Made by a program: the position numbers and the translations under genes. Under the pieces are notes generated by a model. The model was not told the DNA's origin. It ran no database searches and saw only the letters and a program-made list of their open reading frames with translations. This document shows positions 25,044 to 34,404 of a DNA stretch of 64,000 nucleotides, piece by piece (position 1 is the stretch's first letter; the number at the start of each line of letters is the position of its first letter). The DNA is from Lachnospiraceae bacterium (GTDB taxonomy: Bacteria; Bacillota; Clostridia; Lachnospirales; Lachnospiraceae): contig JAFYYN010000043.1 in the NCBI GenBank assembly GCA_017557525.1, forward strand, positions 81,672 through 145,671, in the 5' to 3' direction.

Positions 25044-26300
25044 ATGGAGAAATGGTTAAACAAGCCACCGATGGGGTGGAACAGCTATGATTACTACAAC
25101 ACATCAGTTACAGAAGCTGATATAAAGGCTAATGCCGACTTTATGGCGAAGCATCTTAAGGGCTTTGGATGGGAATATATAGTGGTGGATATCGCCTGGT
25201 ATTATGATGAGGAAGATGAGCGCAGGGATATGTTCCAGTACATACCTTTTGCAAAGGTAGCAATGGATGAATATTCAAGACTTTATCCCGATCCTAAGAA
25301 ATTCCCTTCATCAAAGGGTGGAAAAGGCTTTGGTCCGCTTGCAGAATATGTGCATAACTTAGGACTTAAGTTTGGTATCCACATCATGAGAGGAATACCC
25401 AGACGCTCCGCATATATGCGTACAAAGATCAAGGGAACAAATGTAACTGCAAACAGAATAGCTAATCCGAATTCAATCTGTTTCTGGAACCCTGATATGT
25501 ACGGTGTAAACCCTAAGGCAGAGGGAGCACAGGAATACTATGACTCACTCATGGAGCTCTATGCTTCTTGGGGCATTGATTTTATTAAATGTGATGATAT
25601 CTGCCGTATGGATGCCGGTTCTTCGAAGGACGAGATCAGAATGCTCCATAACGCAATAGAAAAATGTGGCAGGAAGATAGTGCTTAGTCTTTCGCCCGGA
25701 CCTGCAATCCTTGACGAGCAGGAGTTCTACCATGAAAATGCAAATATGTGGCGTATCACCGACGATTTCTGGGATAAATGGAATTTGCTCCTTGATATGT
25801 TTGACAGATGCAGAAAGTGGCAGCCTTATGTGAAGGAAGGCGGATACCCTGACTGTGATATGCTTCCCATGGGAAAACTCGGGAAAGGCTTTGGCACGGA
25901 AAGAGATACTAACTTTACCATTGACGAGCAGAAAACAATGCTCACGCTTTGGTGTATCTTCCGTTCACCGCTTATGATAGGTGCCGAACTTACAAGACTT
26001 GACGCGCCAACAATGGAGTTGCTCACAAAAGAGCCTCTTTACAGGATGATGAATGAGATAACCGGATCCTCTGAAATCTATAAGGATGATGACTTTATTA
26101 TCTGGGAAGCAGAGTCACCTTCAAAGAAGTATGCCGCAATCTTTAATATCACAGATGAAGAAAAGGCTGCACCTCTTGACAAGATAGATAAAACCTATGA
26201 CGGAGCTCTTGAAATCTGGTCCTGGAAGACTGTAAAGAAGGATGAGGGTATTGCTATTCCGGCGCACGGAGCAATACTGCTCAGCAAAGACGTTGAATAA
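25044..26300 (+). CDS. Glycoside hydrolase family 27 (alpha-galactosidase-type), cytoplasmic
   Basis: A 418-residue GH27-type enzyme without signal peptide, so it acts on imported sugars. It starts with the family motif KPPMGWNSYDYY, has VDIAWY, the nucleophile strand IDFIKCDDIC (first Asp by family) and the acid/base region MWRITDDFWDKW. Members release alpha-galactose (or in some clades beta-L-arabinopyranose or isomalto-linked glucose) from plant oligosaccharides. Insertions such as the Arg-rich RGIPRRSAYMR differ from classic alpha-galactosidases, so the exact sugar is uncertain. GAGAAAGGG precedes the ATG. RlmD follows by 12 nt. Confidence 0.85.
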   Translation: MEKWLNKPPMGWNSYDYYNTSVTEADIKANADFMAKHLKGFGWEYIVVDIAWYYDEEDERRDMFQYIPFAKVAMDEYSRLYPDPKKFPSSKGGKGFGPLAEYVHNLGLKFGIHIMRGIPRRSAYMRTKIKGTNVTANRIANPNSICFWNPDMYGVNPKAEGAQEYYDSLMELYASWGIDFIKCDDICRMDAGSSKDEIRMLHNAIEKCGRKIVLSLSPGPAILDEQEFYHENANMWRITDDFWDKWNLLLDMFDRCRKWQPYVKEGGYPDCDMLPMGKLGKGFGTERDTNFTIDEQKTMLTLWCIFRSPLMIGAELTRLDAPTMELLTKEPLYRMMNEITGSSEIYKDDDFIIWEAESPSKKYAAIFNITDEEKAAPLDKIDKTYDGALEIWSWKTVKKDEGIAIPAHGAILLSKDVE

Positions 26301-26312
26301 AAAGAAATAACT

Positions 26313-27803
26313 ATGAAAAAGAACGACGAATTTGAGATAGACATTACCGATATCGGGAATGAAGGCGAAGGGATCGGAAAGCATGAAGGGATGACCTTAT
26401 TTGTAAAAGGAGGCCTTCCCGGAGACAGAATCCTGGCCGGAGCTACTAAGTTAAAGAAAACATATGGATACGCGAGACTGGTGAAGGTGCTTACACCTTC
26501 GCCTTTTCGTGTTACGCCCTTATGTCCTATATCTGAAAAATGCGGAGGCTGCCAGATACAAAGCCTTTCCTACGAAAAGCAGCTTGAGCTTAAGGAGCGG
26601 AAAATAACAGAAAACCTGATCCGTATAGGCGGCTTTTCTCCCGAATTCGTTAAAGAGCACATGGATCCGATAGTTGGCATGGAGATACCGTTTCATTACA
26701 GAAACAAGGCCCAGTATCCGATAGGGACTGACAAAAACGGGCAACCCATAGCAGGCTTTTATGCCGGCAGAACCCACAGTATTATCCCTAATACACGCTG
26801 TTACCTTGGAGCGGAAGAGAATGAAGAGATCCTTAATGCTGTTCTTTCCTATATGAAAGAAAACAATATTCCGGCATACGATGAGACAACAGGGAAAGGT
26901 CTTATAAGGCATGTACTTATAAGGAAAGGATTCACTACTGGAGAGCTTATGGTGTGCCTGGTAATAAACCATAAAGGCTATAATGTAAAATCAAATACGG
27001 ACGTGGAAATAAGGAAAAGCAAACAAAAATGGCTCCCTGACCAGAAAAAGCTGATAGAAGGTCTTGAGAAGATTGGTGGTATGAAAAGTATATCCGTTAA
27101 CATTAATACGGAGAATACTAATGTTATACTTGGAAAAGACACTTACACAATTTGGGGAGAACCAGCCATATCGGATATCATCCATGTACGTGATATGCAG
27201 AGGGACGGATACCCTTTTACGGGAGATGCACTTACATTTAATATTTCCCCGCTCTCATTTTATCAGGTAAACCCCTTGCAGACGGAAAAATTATACAGCC
27301 TTGCGCTTGAGTATGCAGGGCTTATGGGAAAAGAAAGTGTTTGGGACCTTTACTGTGGGATAGGGACCATCTCTCTATTTATGGCCCGTAAGGCTAAACA
27401 GGTTTACGGAGTAGAAATCGTACCACAGGCCATAGATGATGCAAGGGAGAACGCCAAAAGAAACGGGATCACAAATGCGGAGTTTTTCGTAGGAAAGGCA
27501 GAAGAAGTACTTCCTGAATTTTATGAGAAAACTAATTCAGCTTCAGATATGCTCCACCCTGATGTCATAGTAGTGGATCCGCCCCGAAAGGGCTGCGATG
27601 AAGCCTGCCTTTCCACGATGTTAAAAATGCAGCCTGACCGCATAGTATATGTAAGCTGTGACAGCGCAACACTGGCCCGTGATCTTAAAACCTTGTGTGA
27701 AGGTGGTTATCAGATAAAAAAGATACGCGGAGTGGATCAGTTTGGACATACAGTACATGTCGAGACGGTATGTCTACTGTCCAAACTCTCTGTAAGGTTA
27801 TAA
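26313..27803 (+). CDS. rlmD: 23S rRNA (uracil-C5)-methyltransferase RlmD/TrmA family
   Basis: A 496-residue RNA m5U methyltransferase. Residues 1-60 are a TRAM RNA-binding domain; Cys71, Cys77 and Cys80 in CPISEKCGGC, with a later Cys, match the 4Fe-4S site. The SAM pocket is VWDLYCGIGTISLF, followed by VDPPRKGCD and the catalytic Cys in YVSCDSATLARDL. Firmicute paralogues can modify U747 and U1939 together (RlmCD), so the exact target is open. It is 12 nt downstream of GH27 and shares its promoter, with only a weak ribosome site. Confidence 0.92.
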   Translation: MKKNDEFEIDITDIGNEGEGIGKHEGMTLFVKGGLPGDRILAGATKLKKTYGYARLVKVLTPSPFRVTPLCPISEKCGGCQIQSLSYEKQLELKERKITENLIRIGGFSPEFVKEHMDPIVGMEIPFHYRNKAQYPIGTDKNGQPIAGFYAGRTHSIIPNTRCYLGAEENEEILNAVLSYMKENNIPAYDETTGKGLIRHVLIRKGFTTGELMVCLVINHKGYNVKSNTDVEIRKSKQKWLPDQKKLIEGLEKIGGMKSISVNINTENTNVILGKDTYTIWGEPAISDIIHVRDMQRDGYPFTGDALTFNISPLSFYQVNPLQTEKLYSLALEYAGLMGKESVWDLYCGIGTISLFMARKAKQVYGVEIVPQAIDDARENAKRNGITNAEFFVGKAEEVLPEFYEKTNSASDMLHPDVIVVDPPRKGCDEACLSTMLKMQPDRIVYVSCDSATLARDLKTLCEGGYQIKKIRGVDQFGHTVHVETVCLLSKLSVRL

Positions 27804-27849
27804 GCTTTACACATACATTTTCATCACTCCGGGATCACCCAAGTATAAG

Positions 27850-27884
27850 AAAAGCCCTGAAACCACACGGTTTCAAGGCTTTTA
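27850..27884. terminator. Bidirectional terminator between rlmD and rplL
   Basis: AAAGCC-TGAAACC and GGTTTCA-GGCTTT pair around an ACAC loop with one offset C/A; A- and T-runs on both sides serve both strands. Confidence 0.8.
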
Positions 27885-27908
27885 ATGTCATATTTGATTT
27901 TAGGAAAA

Positions 27909-28271
27909 TTATTTAAGGGTAACCTTTGCGCCAACTTCTTCAAGCTGCTTCTTAGCTGCCTCAGCCTCTTCCTTAGAAACGCCTTCCTTAAGTACCTTGG
28001 GAGCTGACTCAACAGCTTCCTTAGCTTCCTTAAGACCAAGACCTGTCATTTCACGAACAACCTTGATAACCTTGATCTTGTCAGCGCCTACTTCGGTAAG
28101 CTCTACGTTAAACTCTGTCTTCTCCTCAGCTGCTGCTGCGGGACCTGCTGCTACTACTGCTACGCCTGCTGCTGCAGATACGCCAAACTCTTCCTCGCAA
28201 GCCTTTACTAAATCGTTAAGCTCTAAAACGGTCATGCCCTTGATAGCATCGATAAATTCCTGTGTTGTCAT
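27909..28271 (-). CDS. rplL: Ribosomal protein L7/L12
   Basis: A 120-residue stalk protein of the 50S subunit that binds elongation factors. It has the N-terminal dimer domain ([15 protein letters not shown]), an Ala/Gly-rich hinge and the C-terminal domain [21 protein letters not shown] to VTLK. The ATG at 28271 follows GGAGG. It lies 119 nt after rplJ and ends before a terminator, so in this genome rplJ-rplL is not followed by rpoB. Confidence 0.97.
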   Translation of the reverse strand: MTTQEFIDAIKGMTVLELNDLVKACEEEFGVSAAAGVAVVAAGPAAAAEEKTEFNVELTEVGADKIKVIKVVREMTGLGLKEAKEAVESAPKVLKEGVSKEEAEAAKKQLEEVGAKVTLK

Positions 28272-28390
28272 TTTAATTTCCTCCATATTTAATTATGTGT
28301 TGTTTACAATCTCATCTGCTATTCATTTAGCAGACTACCACAAATCTTACGCCGTATGTTTGAGGCGTAAAAAACCTTTTGTTACTGTAA

Positions 28391-28882
28391 TTATGCCTCT
28401 GCGTTCTTCTCTGCAATCTGCTTGAGTACACGAGCAAGATTTGAGATAGGGGACTTGATGCTGCCAAGCAGCTTGGAGATGAGTACCTCTCTTGAAGGGA
28501 TGGTAGCGATAACCTTGCATCCGGCTTCATCATAGTAGGTGCCATCGATAACGCCTGCCTTGAATGTAAGTGCAGGAACGTCCTTCATTACCTCGGCCAG
28601 GATTCTTGCAGGTGCGGTAGCATCGTCACTGCTGAAAGCAACTGCGGTAGGTCCGTCAAGAACCTGATCAAGCTGAGCAAAATCACTTCCTTCAAATGCT
28701 CTCTTTAAGAAGGTGTTCTTGTATACCTTGTATACTACGCCTGCTTCTCTGAGCTTCTTACGAAGTGCTGTATCCTGCTCAACAGTGATACCACAGTAAT
28801 TAACAATAACGGCAGCCTTTGCATCTGACACATGACCCTTAATCTCTTCGATAATGGGGGCCTTAAGTTCAACCTTTGCCAT
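28391..28882 (-). CDS. rplJ: Ribosomal protein L10
   Basis: A 163-residue L10 that anchors L7/L12 dimers to 23S rRNA. It shows VNYCGITVEQDTALRKKLREAG, the YKNTFLKRA segment and the Ala/Ile-rich C-terminal helix. A GGAGGAAAAACAAA ribosome site precedes the ATG. The long upstream leader (28895-29050) resembles the L10 autoregulatory leader. No rplK-rplA genes lie upstream. Confidence 0.97.
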   Translation of the reverse strand: MAKVELKAPIIEEIKGHVSDAKAAVIVNYCGITVEQDTALRKKLREAGVVYKVYKNTFLKRAFEGSDFAQLDQVLDGPTAVAFSSDDATAPARILAEVMKDVPALTFKAGVIDGTYYDEAGCKVIATIPSREVLISKLLGSIKSPISNLARVLKQIAEKNAEA

Positions 28883-28894
28883 TTTGTTTTTCCT

Positions 28895-29050
28895 CCTTTT
28901 CCTAAAATCTGAAAGGAAGCTATCAAAAAAGCTTCCCCGACCAAAATCAGGAAAGCTGTAAATATCATTATTACATCAATCCCTCGGCAGGCGTCTGTAT
29001 CAGAACTTACACTATAAGTACCTGCTGTCTTCGGTCATGCTGTTTTCACA
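28895..29050 (-). promoter_or_regulatory. L10 ribosomal-protein leader RNA
   Basis: The minus strand upstream of rplJ contains ACCGAAGACAGCAGGTAC and, 45 nt on, CCTGCCGAGG, which pair and match the known L10 leader to which L10(L12)4 binds for feedback control. A second hairpin GGAAGCT / AGCTTCC (28915-28936) lies just before the ribosome site. Confidence 0.8.
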
Positions 29051-29059
29051 ACAAATGGT

Positions 29060-29088
29060 ATAATATCATATAAGTATTTGGTTGTCAA
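29060..29088 (-). promoter_or_regulatory. rplJL promoter
   Basis: TTGACA (29083-29088), 17-nt spacer ending in TATGA, and TATTAT (29060-29065) on the minus strand, directly before the L10 leader. Confidence 0.75.
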
Positions 29089-29109
29089 CTATTTTTTTTG
29101 GAGAATGTT

Positions 29110-29259
29110 AAAGATACTGTTCACGGCTGTGTTAAATCACTCATAGCCCTTCCGGCTTCGCCGTAAGACGCCACTTACGTGGCTTTGGCTACTCGTGCAT
29201 TTAGCCCAGCCTTTATGGCAAATCGGCATATATGCCGATTTGCCGTGAATAGTATCTTT
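29110..29259. repeat. 150-bp palindromic element
   Basis: 18-bp ends AAAGATACTGTTCACGGC and its complement (17 of 18 match) enclose about 115 bp that contain smaller hairpins, such as AATCGGCATA / TATGCCGATT beside the right arm and CGTAAG / CTTACG. It has no coding frame. The form is that of a MITE-like or REP-like dispersed element. It lies between the rplJL promoter and small RNA copy 1. Confidence 0.65.
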
Positions 29260-29264
29260 TTAGG

Positions 29265-29380
29265 AAAAAAAAGAATGACCTTGGGGTGGTCACTCTTTTA
29301 CGGAGAAGGTATTTTTGCTTAAGTGCCAATTGCACTTTTTGGGGTGTAGCAAAAACTATAAATGTATTGGGGTTTACGAT
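29265..29380 (-). ncRNA. Small RNA copy 1 with C-rich loops
   Basis: An extended -10 TGCTATAAT (29386-29394) precedes a transcript of about 115 nt ending in the terminator GAGTGACC-ACCCCAA-GGTCATTC plus eight Ts. A central hairpin has outer stem TTTTTGCT / AGCAAAAA and inner stem AAGTGC / GCACTT. Three single-stranded ACCCC stretches and one CCTTCTCC are exposed, the latter complementary to ribosome-binding sequences. Copy 2 at 30070-30187 is nearly identical, and its terminator stem differs by base changes that keep pairing. No coding frame or start codon with ribosome site. Trans-acting C-rich RNAs of Gram-positives behave this way, but the targets are unknown. Confidence 0.72.
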
Positions 29381-29454
29381 TATGTATTATAGCACGCTTT
29401 CAAAATAAGTGTGCACAAACATTAAGTTTTTTTACACCCTTTTTTGAACATTTT

Positions 29455-29937
29455 TTACAATATATTAGGGTCCACGCCAACCATAATGTCTAATACCAGG
29501 TCCTTAGGATCCTCGGGATCGTTTTGGGGGATATTATAACCGGTAGTGATCGGACGAAGGTTTCTTACCTGTATATACTTATATAATTCCTTGATACTGT
29601 TCTCTAATGAAGCTTCGTTTCCAACATGATGAAGCCTTACTGCATTTGCAAGCAGGAATAAAGGCTTAAATCTGTATCCGGGAAGCTTTGCCATTGCAAG
29701 CTCATGGGAAATGTCCCTGTCAAGAGGAACTAAGATCTCCATATCCATTACCGGTCCATTTGCGGTCTTTTCAACACCGAAAGTAGTTGTAACAGCCGGA
29801 TGAATGGCATGAACGCCAAGCTTTTTCATAATGTCGTCTATTTCTTTTCTCTTTTCCATAAGTGAGTTCTGATCAAATTTTCCTCTTACGGAAAGAACAT
29901 TTTTCATTTGCAGGTTCTGTTCTGTGGTTATTTCCAT
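29455..29937 (-). CDS. GyrI-like effector-binding-domain protein (putative)
   Basis: A 160-residue soluble protein. The pattern of a strand-rich start (LQMKNVLSVRGKFDQ), a central MDMEILVPLD strand and a later HHVGNEASLENSIKELYKYI helix fits the SRPBCC/GyrI-like small-molecule-binding fold, but identity is weak. It has no DNA-binding domain. GAGGGAGAA precedes the ATG. The gene is framed by two copies of the small RNA, whose duplication may have included or spared it. Function unknown. Confidence 0.6.
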   Translation of the reverse strand: MEITTEQNLQMKNVLSVRGKFDQNSLMEKRKEIDDIMKKLGVHAIHPAVTTTFGVEKTANGPVMDMEILVPLDRDISHELAMAKLPGYRFKPLFLLANAVRLHHVGNEASLENSIKELYKYIQVRNLRPITTGYNIPQNDPEDPKDLVLDIMVGVDPNIL

Positions 29938-30069
29938 GGTTATTCTCCCTCATAATTTATTATCCCCCCCTATATTACCGGCGGGTTGCCGGACAAAGCT
30001 TATGGGATCAAGCATTCCCAACGCAGTCCACCCATCGATTATCTCATTTTTTGGTGAATCTGTCAACAA

Positions 30070-30187
30070 TAAAAAAGGACAACCTGGGGTGGTCATCCTT
30101 TTTACGGAGAAGGTATTTTTGCTAAAAGTGCCAATTGCACTTTTTATGGGGTGTAGCAAAAACTATAAATGTATTGGGGTTTACGAT
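30070..30187 (-). ncRNA. Small RNA copy 2 with C-rich loops
   Basis: The second copy has the same TGCTATAAT (30193-30201), upstream TTTGTGCACAC region, C-rich loops (near 30086, 30148 and 30176) and CCTTCTCC segment as copy 1. The terminator stem is GGATGACC-ACCCCA-GGTTGTCC with six Ts. Differences from copy 1 in this stem are compensated, which supports an RNA rather than a chance repeat. It ends 130 nt before the 160-residue gene. The remaining 30261-30440 shows no gene or clear structure. Confidence 0.72.
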
Positions 30188-30440
30188 TATGTATTATAGC
30201 ATGGTTTCAAAATAAGTGTGCACAAACATTAAACTTTTTTATAATTCTTTTTGAGCATTTTTACTTATCCTAATATGCATCTTCTACAATTTTACTAAAT
30301 TCCCCACGTTTTTAGTGGCTTTTTTATATCTATTAACTAAACTCCCGGGTCATATTTTCTGTTCCTCACAAAGATTTAGGTCAACTCCTCACGGACGATC
30401 TTCATAAACATCGGGAAACCCTCGCGAAGTTTCATTAACC

Positions 30441-30495
30441 ATAAAAAACCACATAGAATCGGTCATTTCTTACAGAAACAGCTATCCTATGTGGT
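30441..30495 (-). terminator. Terminator of the rqcP-divIC-tilS-ftsH operon
   Basis: On the minus strand ACCACATAG pairs with CTATGTGGT across about 30 nt and is followed by TTTTTTAT, just after the ftsH stop. Confidence 0.75.
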
Positions 30496-30504
30496 AATCT
30501 TCTT

Positions 30505-32331
30505 TTATGCAGTTACGGTTCTTCCCTCAAAAAGAGCCTCAAATTCGTCCCTGGTGATCCTTTCCTTTTCAATAAGAAGGGAAGCACACTTATGAAGGAC
30601 ATCCAGATGCTGGTTAATGATCTCCTTGGCATCTGCATAGCACATCTCAATGATGTTGTGAACCTCTTCATCTATCTTGTTGGCTACATTCTCACTGTAG
30701 CTTCTGGTGTGGGCCAGGTCTCTTCCGATGAATACCTCATCCTCATCATTTTCGTAGTTTACCATACCGACCGACTCTGAGAAGCCGTACTTTGTAACCA
30801 TTTTTCTTGCAAGATTAGTTGCAGTCTTTATATCCTGCGAAGCTCCGGTCGTGATATCGTCAAATATGATCTCTTCAGCGATCCTGCCGCCTAAGTCAAC
30901 CATGATATCCTGAAGCATATGACCCTTTGTATAGAACATCTCATCCTTTTCAGGGAGGGGCATTGTATAACCAGCTGCACCCATACCTGTGGGAATGATG
31001 GATACGGTATATACAGGGCCTACATCGGGCAGCACATGGAACAGTATCGCATGTCCGGACTCGTGATAAGCAGTGATCTTCTTTTCTTCATCAGAAACCA
31101 CCCTGCTCTTTCGCTCCGTACCTATACCAACCTTAATAAAGGATTTCTTTATGTCTTCCTCATTTATAAATCTGCGGTTATCCTTGGCTGCGGCAATGGC
31201 TGCCTCATTCATAAGATTTTCAAGATCAGCACCGGTGAACCCCGCTGTTGTACGCGCGATATCCTCGAGCTTAACCTCATCCGATAAGGGCTTATTCCTT
31301 ACATGTACCTTAAGGATATCCTCCCTGCCCTTGATATCGGGACGGCCTACAACTATCTTTCTGTCGAAACGTCCGGGTCTCATGATCGCAGGGTCAAGTA
31401 TGTCAACACGGTTAGTTGCCGCAAGTACTATGATACCCTCATTTACTCCGAAACCATCCATCTCAACGAGCATCTGGTTAAGGGTCTGCTCTCTTTCATC
31501 ATGTCCGCCACCCATACCGGTTCCACGTCTTCTGGCTACGGCATCTATCTCATCGATGAATATGATACAGGGGGCATTTCTTTTTGCATCGGCAAAGAGC
31601 TCTCTTACTCGGGAAGCTCCGACACCTACGAACATTTCTACGAAATCGGAACCTGAGATTGAGAAGAAAGGAACTCCTGCTTCTCCGGCTACTGCTTTGG
31701 CAAGCAGTGTTTTTCCTGTTCCGGGAGAACCCTCTAATAAAATACCCTTAGGGATCCTGGCACCGACTGCGGTATATTTTGCGGGGTTTCTTAAGAAATC
31801 AACGATTTCCTCAAGATCCTCTTTTTCTTCCTTTAAGCCTGCTACATCCTTAAAGGTTATCTTATTGTCCTTGCCGGTTGTCATGCTGGCCCTGGATTTT
31901 CCAAAATTCATCACCTTGGAACCGCTTGTTGATGAACCCTGTCCGGTCATCATGAACATAAATACAAGTAATACTATACCTATTAATATATAAGGCAAAA
32001 CGCTTGTTAAAAACCAGCCGGGCTTTTCAACCTCTTCCATCGTATACCGTATGTTGGCATCTCTTAAAAGCTGCTCTATTTCAGTAACATCCGAACAGTA
32101 AAACTTTGCCTTAGTGTCCTTATCTAAAACAAGTCTTACCAAACCTGTAGGAACATCCTCCGAAGGGATCAGTACCACCGAGCTGACTCTGCCGCCTTTT
32201 AAGGCACTTACAAAATCCTGATAATTAATATTCGCATAATTCGACTCGGAAATACTCTTTGATAAATAAACCACAAAGATCATAACGATTATCAACGCAA
32301 AGTATATCCCGAAACCTTTTGAACTTTTCAT
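30505..32331 (-). CDS. ftsH: ATP-dependent zinc metalloprotease FtsH
   Basis: A 608-residue membrane AAA+ protease that degrades misfolded membrane and regulatory proteins. Membrane helices at about 9-23 and 111-128 flank a short extracellular domain. The AAA domain has Walker A GSPGTGKT (201-208; usual GPPGTGKT, so Pro to Ser), Walker [13 protein letters not shown] region RPGRFDRK, and the zinc site HESGH (423-427). AAAAGGTGAAGT precedes the ATG. It starts 4 nt after tilS, an order known from Firmicutes, and is the last gene before the terminator. Confidence 0.96.
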   Translation of the reverse strand: MKSSKGFGIYFALIIVMIFVVYLSKSISESNYANINYQDFVSALKGGRVSSVVLIPSEDVPTGLVRLVLDKDTKAKFYCSDVTEIEQLLRDANIRYTMEEVEKPGWFLTSVLPYILIGIVLLVFMFMMTGQGSSTSGSKVMNFGKSRASMTTGKDNKITFKDVAGLKEEKEDLEEIVDFLRNPAKYTAVGARIPKGILLEGSPGTGKTLLAKAVAGEAGVPFFSISGSDFVEMFVGVGASRVRELFADAKRNAPCIIFIDEIDAVARRRGTGMGGGHDEREQTLNQMLVEMDGFGVNEGIIVLAATNRVDILDPAIMRPGRFDRKIVVGRPDIKGREDILKVHVRNKPLSDEVKLEDIARTTAGFTGADLENLMNEAAIAAAKDNRRFINEEDIKKSFIKVGIGTERKSRVVSDEEKKITAYHESGHAILFHVLPDVGPVYTVSIIPTGMGAAGYTMPLPEKDEMFYTKGHMLQDIMVDLGGRIAEEIIFDDITTGASQDIKTATNLARKMVTKYGFSESVGMVNYENDEDEVFIGRDLAHTRSYSENVANKIDEEVHNIIEMCYADAKEIINQHLDVLHKCASLLIEKERITRDEFEALFEGRTVTA

Positions 32332-32335
32332 TACT

Positions 32336-33799
32336 TCACCTTTTCTGATTATTATTCTTTACAATAAGCACCCGTTCCGTGGTATCGGTTACCAGACAGC
32401 TTTCATCCTGCCTGTATCCCACAACCCAGAGTACATGGCTGCCGACAACCAGCAGTGGTATCCTTTCCCTCTCGTGCAACGGGATCTTATTATCTATCAT
32501 AAAACGGGAAAGGCTTTTTCTGTGTTTTTCTCTGCCGATGAGCATGTAGTCACCCTCACGGCAGGTCCGAACCATCAGTCCGTCCCCGATTTTTTCATGA
32601 TCAAACCATTTTATATCCTGACATTTTGGTATTTCTAATGGAAGCTCCGATCTGTTGCGGATTTCCCAGGTTATTCCGTATATACCGCTCTCACAGCCTC
32701 CCTTTTCTCCTGTTATATCCAGTAGCTCTCCCTTGAAAAAGAAGTTTTTTTCTACAAAAAAACCTGTATTTCCGGATTTTGTCAGGATAATCCTGTCATA
32801 CTCCCTAAAGGCGGTCACGTCATAAGGCAGCGACAGCCTTTTTCCGCTTTGCCTGAGCCTTAAAGCATCGATAGCTTCTATATGGGTCTCTTCCACATCT
32901 TTAAGCTTACCGGATACCATTTCAAAAGCGCGGCGCAACAGGTTCTGTCTTATAGCCTGATGCAGTTTTTCCAAAACAGAAATATTTAAGCTTACTCCGG
33001 TTTTATTGCCCTGTTCATCAAATATCCGGCTTATACATGAGGAGCTTTTCTCTGTTTCCTGTTCTATATAATCATACACCAGAGCCGCCTGCCTGCTCAA
33101 ATTTCCGATGTGCCCGTAAACATTTGAATTAATGCTGTCCCTTGCCATCGGCAGGATAATATTCCGCAGTCTGTTTCTGGCATAAGTATCTTCATTGTTA
33201 GTTCTGTCGATACAGAAATCCTGACCTGCTTCCTTTAAGCCTTCCTCAATCTCTGCCCTTGACAGAGAAAGCACCGGACGAATCAGCGTGTATTTCTTTC
33301 CGTCTGTGCCGGAAATACTTCTTATAGGAAGAATCCCTTTAAGTCCCCCTAATCCGCTGCCTCTGAAAATATTAAAAAGCACGGTCTCGGCGTTATCATC
33401 GCTGTTATGCGCTACCGCAATCTTTTTCGCATTATACTTAGAAGCAAGCTCACAGAAATAACTATACCTGAAATTTCTCCCTGCCTCCTCAGCAGTAGTC
33501 CCGGTTTCAGCAGCAAGCTTAGGGATATCGGCATTTACAAGCTCAAATGTTAAACCCTTATCTGCACAAAAATCCCTTACAAAATCCGCATCCCGTTCAG
33601 CTTCCTCACCACGTATCCCGTGATTTACATGGGCTACTATAATATCAAGATCAAACTCCTGCTTTAGGCCTAAGAGCGTCATCAGCATGCACATGGAATC
33701 AGCTCCCCCTGAAACTCCGGCAATAACACAATCGTCTGTTTCCAAAAGTTTCAGTTTCTTTATATTATCTGCGGCCTTTTTGAAAGTCTTGATTTCCAT
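32336..33799 (-). CDS. tilS: tRNA(Ile)-lysidine synthetase
   Basis: A 487-residue enzyme that modifies the CAU anticodon of tRNA(Ile2) with lysine using ATP. The PP-loop motif is GVSGGADSMCML; the family HVNHGIRGEEAERD and the NNEDTYARNRLRN segment are present, and the C-terminal domain has the usual TilS-C region before the end. It lies 8 nt after divIC and 4 nt before ftsH in the same operon. Confidence 0.94.
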   Translation of the reverse strand: MEIKTFKKAADNIKKLKLLETDDCVIAGVSGGADSMCMLMTLLGLKQEFDLDIIVAHVNHGIRGEEAERDADFVRDFCADKGLTFELVNADIPKLAAETGTTAEEAGRNFRYSYFCELASKYNAKKIAVAHNSDDNAETVLFNIFRGSGLGGLKGILPIRSISGTDGKKYTLIRPVLSLSRAEIEEGLKEAGQDFCIDRTNNEDTYARNRLRNIILPMARDSINSNVYGHIGNLSRQAALVYDYIEQETEKSSSCISRIFDEQGNKTGVSLNISVLEKLHQAIRQNLLRRAFEMVSGKLKDVEETHIEAIDALRLRQSGKRLSLPYDVTAFREYDRIILTKSGNTGFFVEKNFFFKGELLDITGEKGGCESGIYGITWEIRNRSELPLEIPKCQDIKWFDHEKIGDGLMVRTCREGDYMLIGREKHRKSLSRFMIDNKIPLHERERIPLLVVGSHVLWVVGYRQDESCLVTDTTERVLIVKNNNQKR

Positions 33800-33807
33800 A
33801 TTCTTAA

Positions 33808-34113
33808 TTATTCATCCGGTTTACCGGGTTTAAATATTGTCTCATCTTCATCACGAAGACCAAACGTGTCCCTTGCCTGATCTTCTATGTAATCATCAGT
33901 CTGACGGTATTTTATTTCGTTTGTTATAGCCTGATTCTGGCGATTTTCATAATCAATCTGGTCCTGGATCTGAGCGAGCTGATTGTCAAGCTCAGCCTTG
34001 TCTTTTTCCAGTTCCCGCGTCCTCCAGAAAACAAACCCGCAGATAAGCATAACGGCTATCAAAATAACCGCCAGGCCCACTCTGCTCCGTTTCTTTAATT
34101 TTATTGCTGCCAT
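33808..34113 (-). CDS. divIC: Septum formation initiator, FtsB/DivIC family
   Basis: A 101-residue single-pass membrane protein with a helix at about 11-29 and a coiled coil at 32-70 (KDKAELDNQLAQIQDQID), ending in the family segment RDTFGLRDEDETIF. It takes part in the divisome with FtsL and DivIB. The ATG at 34113 with AAAGGCAG upstream is preferred over an in-frame TTG six codons earlier. It lies between rqcP and tilS. Confidence 0.88.
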   Translation of the reverse strand: MAAIKLKKRSRVGLAVILIAVMLICGFVFWRTRELEKDKAELDNQLAQIQDQIDYENRQNQAITNEIKYRQTDDYIEDQARDTFGLRDEDETIFKPGKPDE

Positions 34114-34143
34114 AGATTCACTGCCTTTCAAAAATGCCTACAA

Positions 34144-34383
34144 TCAGATGTATTTGAAAAGTTCTTTGGCTTCCTCTTTACGGCTGGTATCGGCGATAGC
34201 CAGCACCTCTACCTTGACTGTTTTGTTTCCGAATCCTATTTCAATAATGTCTCCGACCTTTACATTGGCAGAAGGCTTTGCTTCCTTTCCGTTAAGGAGC
34301 ACTCTCCCCGCATCGGCGGCCTCATTTGCCACAGTCCTTCTTTTGATCAGTCTCGAAACTTTTAAGTATTTATCAAGTCTCAA
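34144..34383 (-). CDS. rqcP: S4-domain RNA-binding protein RqcP
   Basis: A 79-residue protein made of an S4 domain: MRLDKYLKVSRLIKRRTVANEAADAGRVLLNG. The RqcP family binds 50S subunits and helps RqcH add alanine tails in ribosome quality control. Its place before divIC matches that of B. subtilis yabO. It is the first gene of the operon down to ftsH and lies just after the hup terminator. Confidence 0.88.
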   Translation of the reverse strand: MRLDKYLKVSRLIKRRTVANEAADAGRVLLNGKEAKPSANVKVGDIIEIGFGNKTVKVEVLAIADTSRKEEAKELFKYI

Positions 34384-34404
34384 AATAATACCTCTTCTGT
34401 TTTA

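Noticed and set aside
31073-31993. 306-codon plus-strand frame opposite ftsH
   Set aside because: Shadow of the conserved ftsH reading frame, Ser/Pro-rich and without homology signs.
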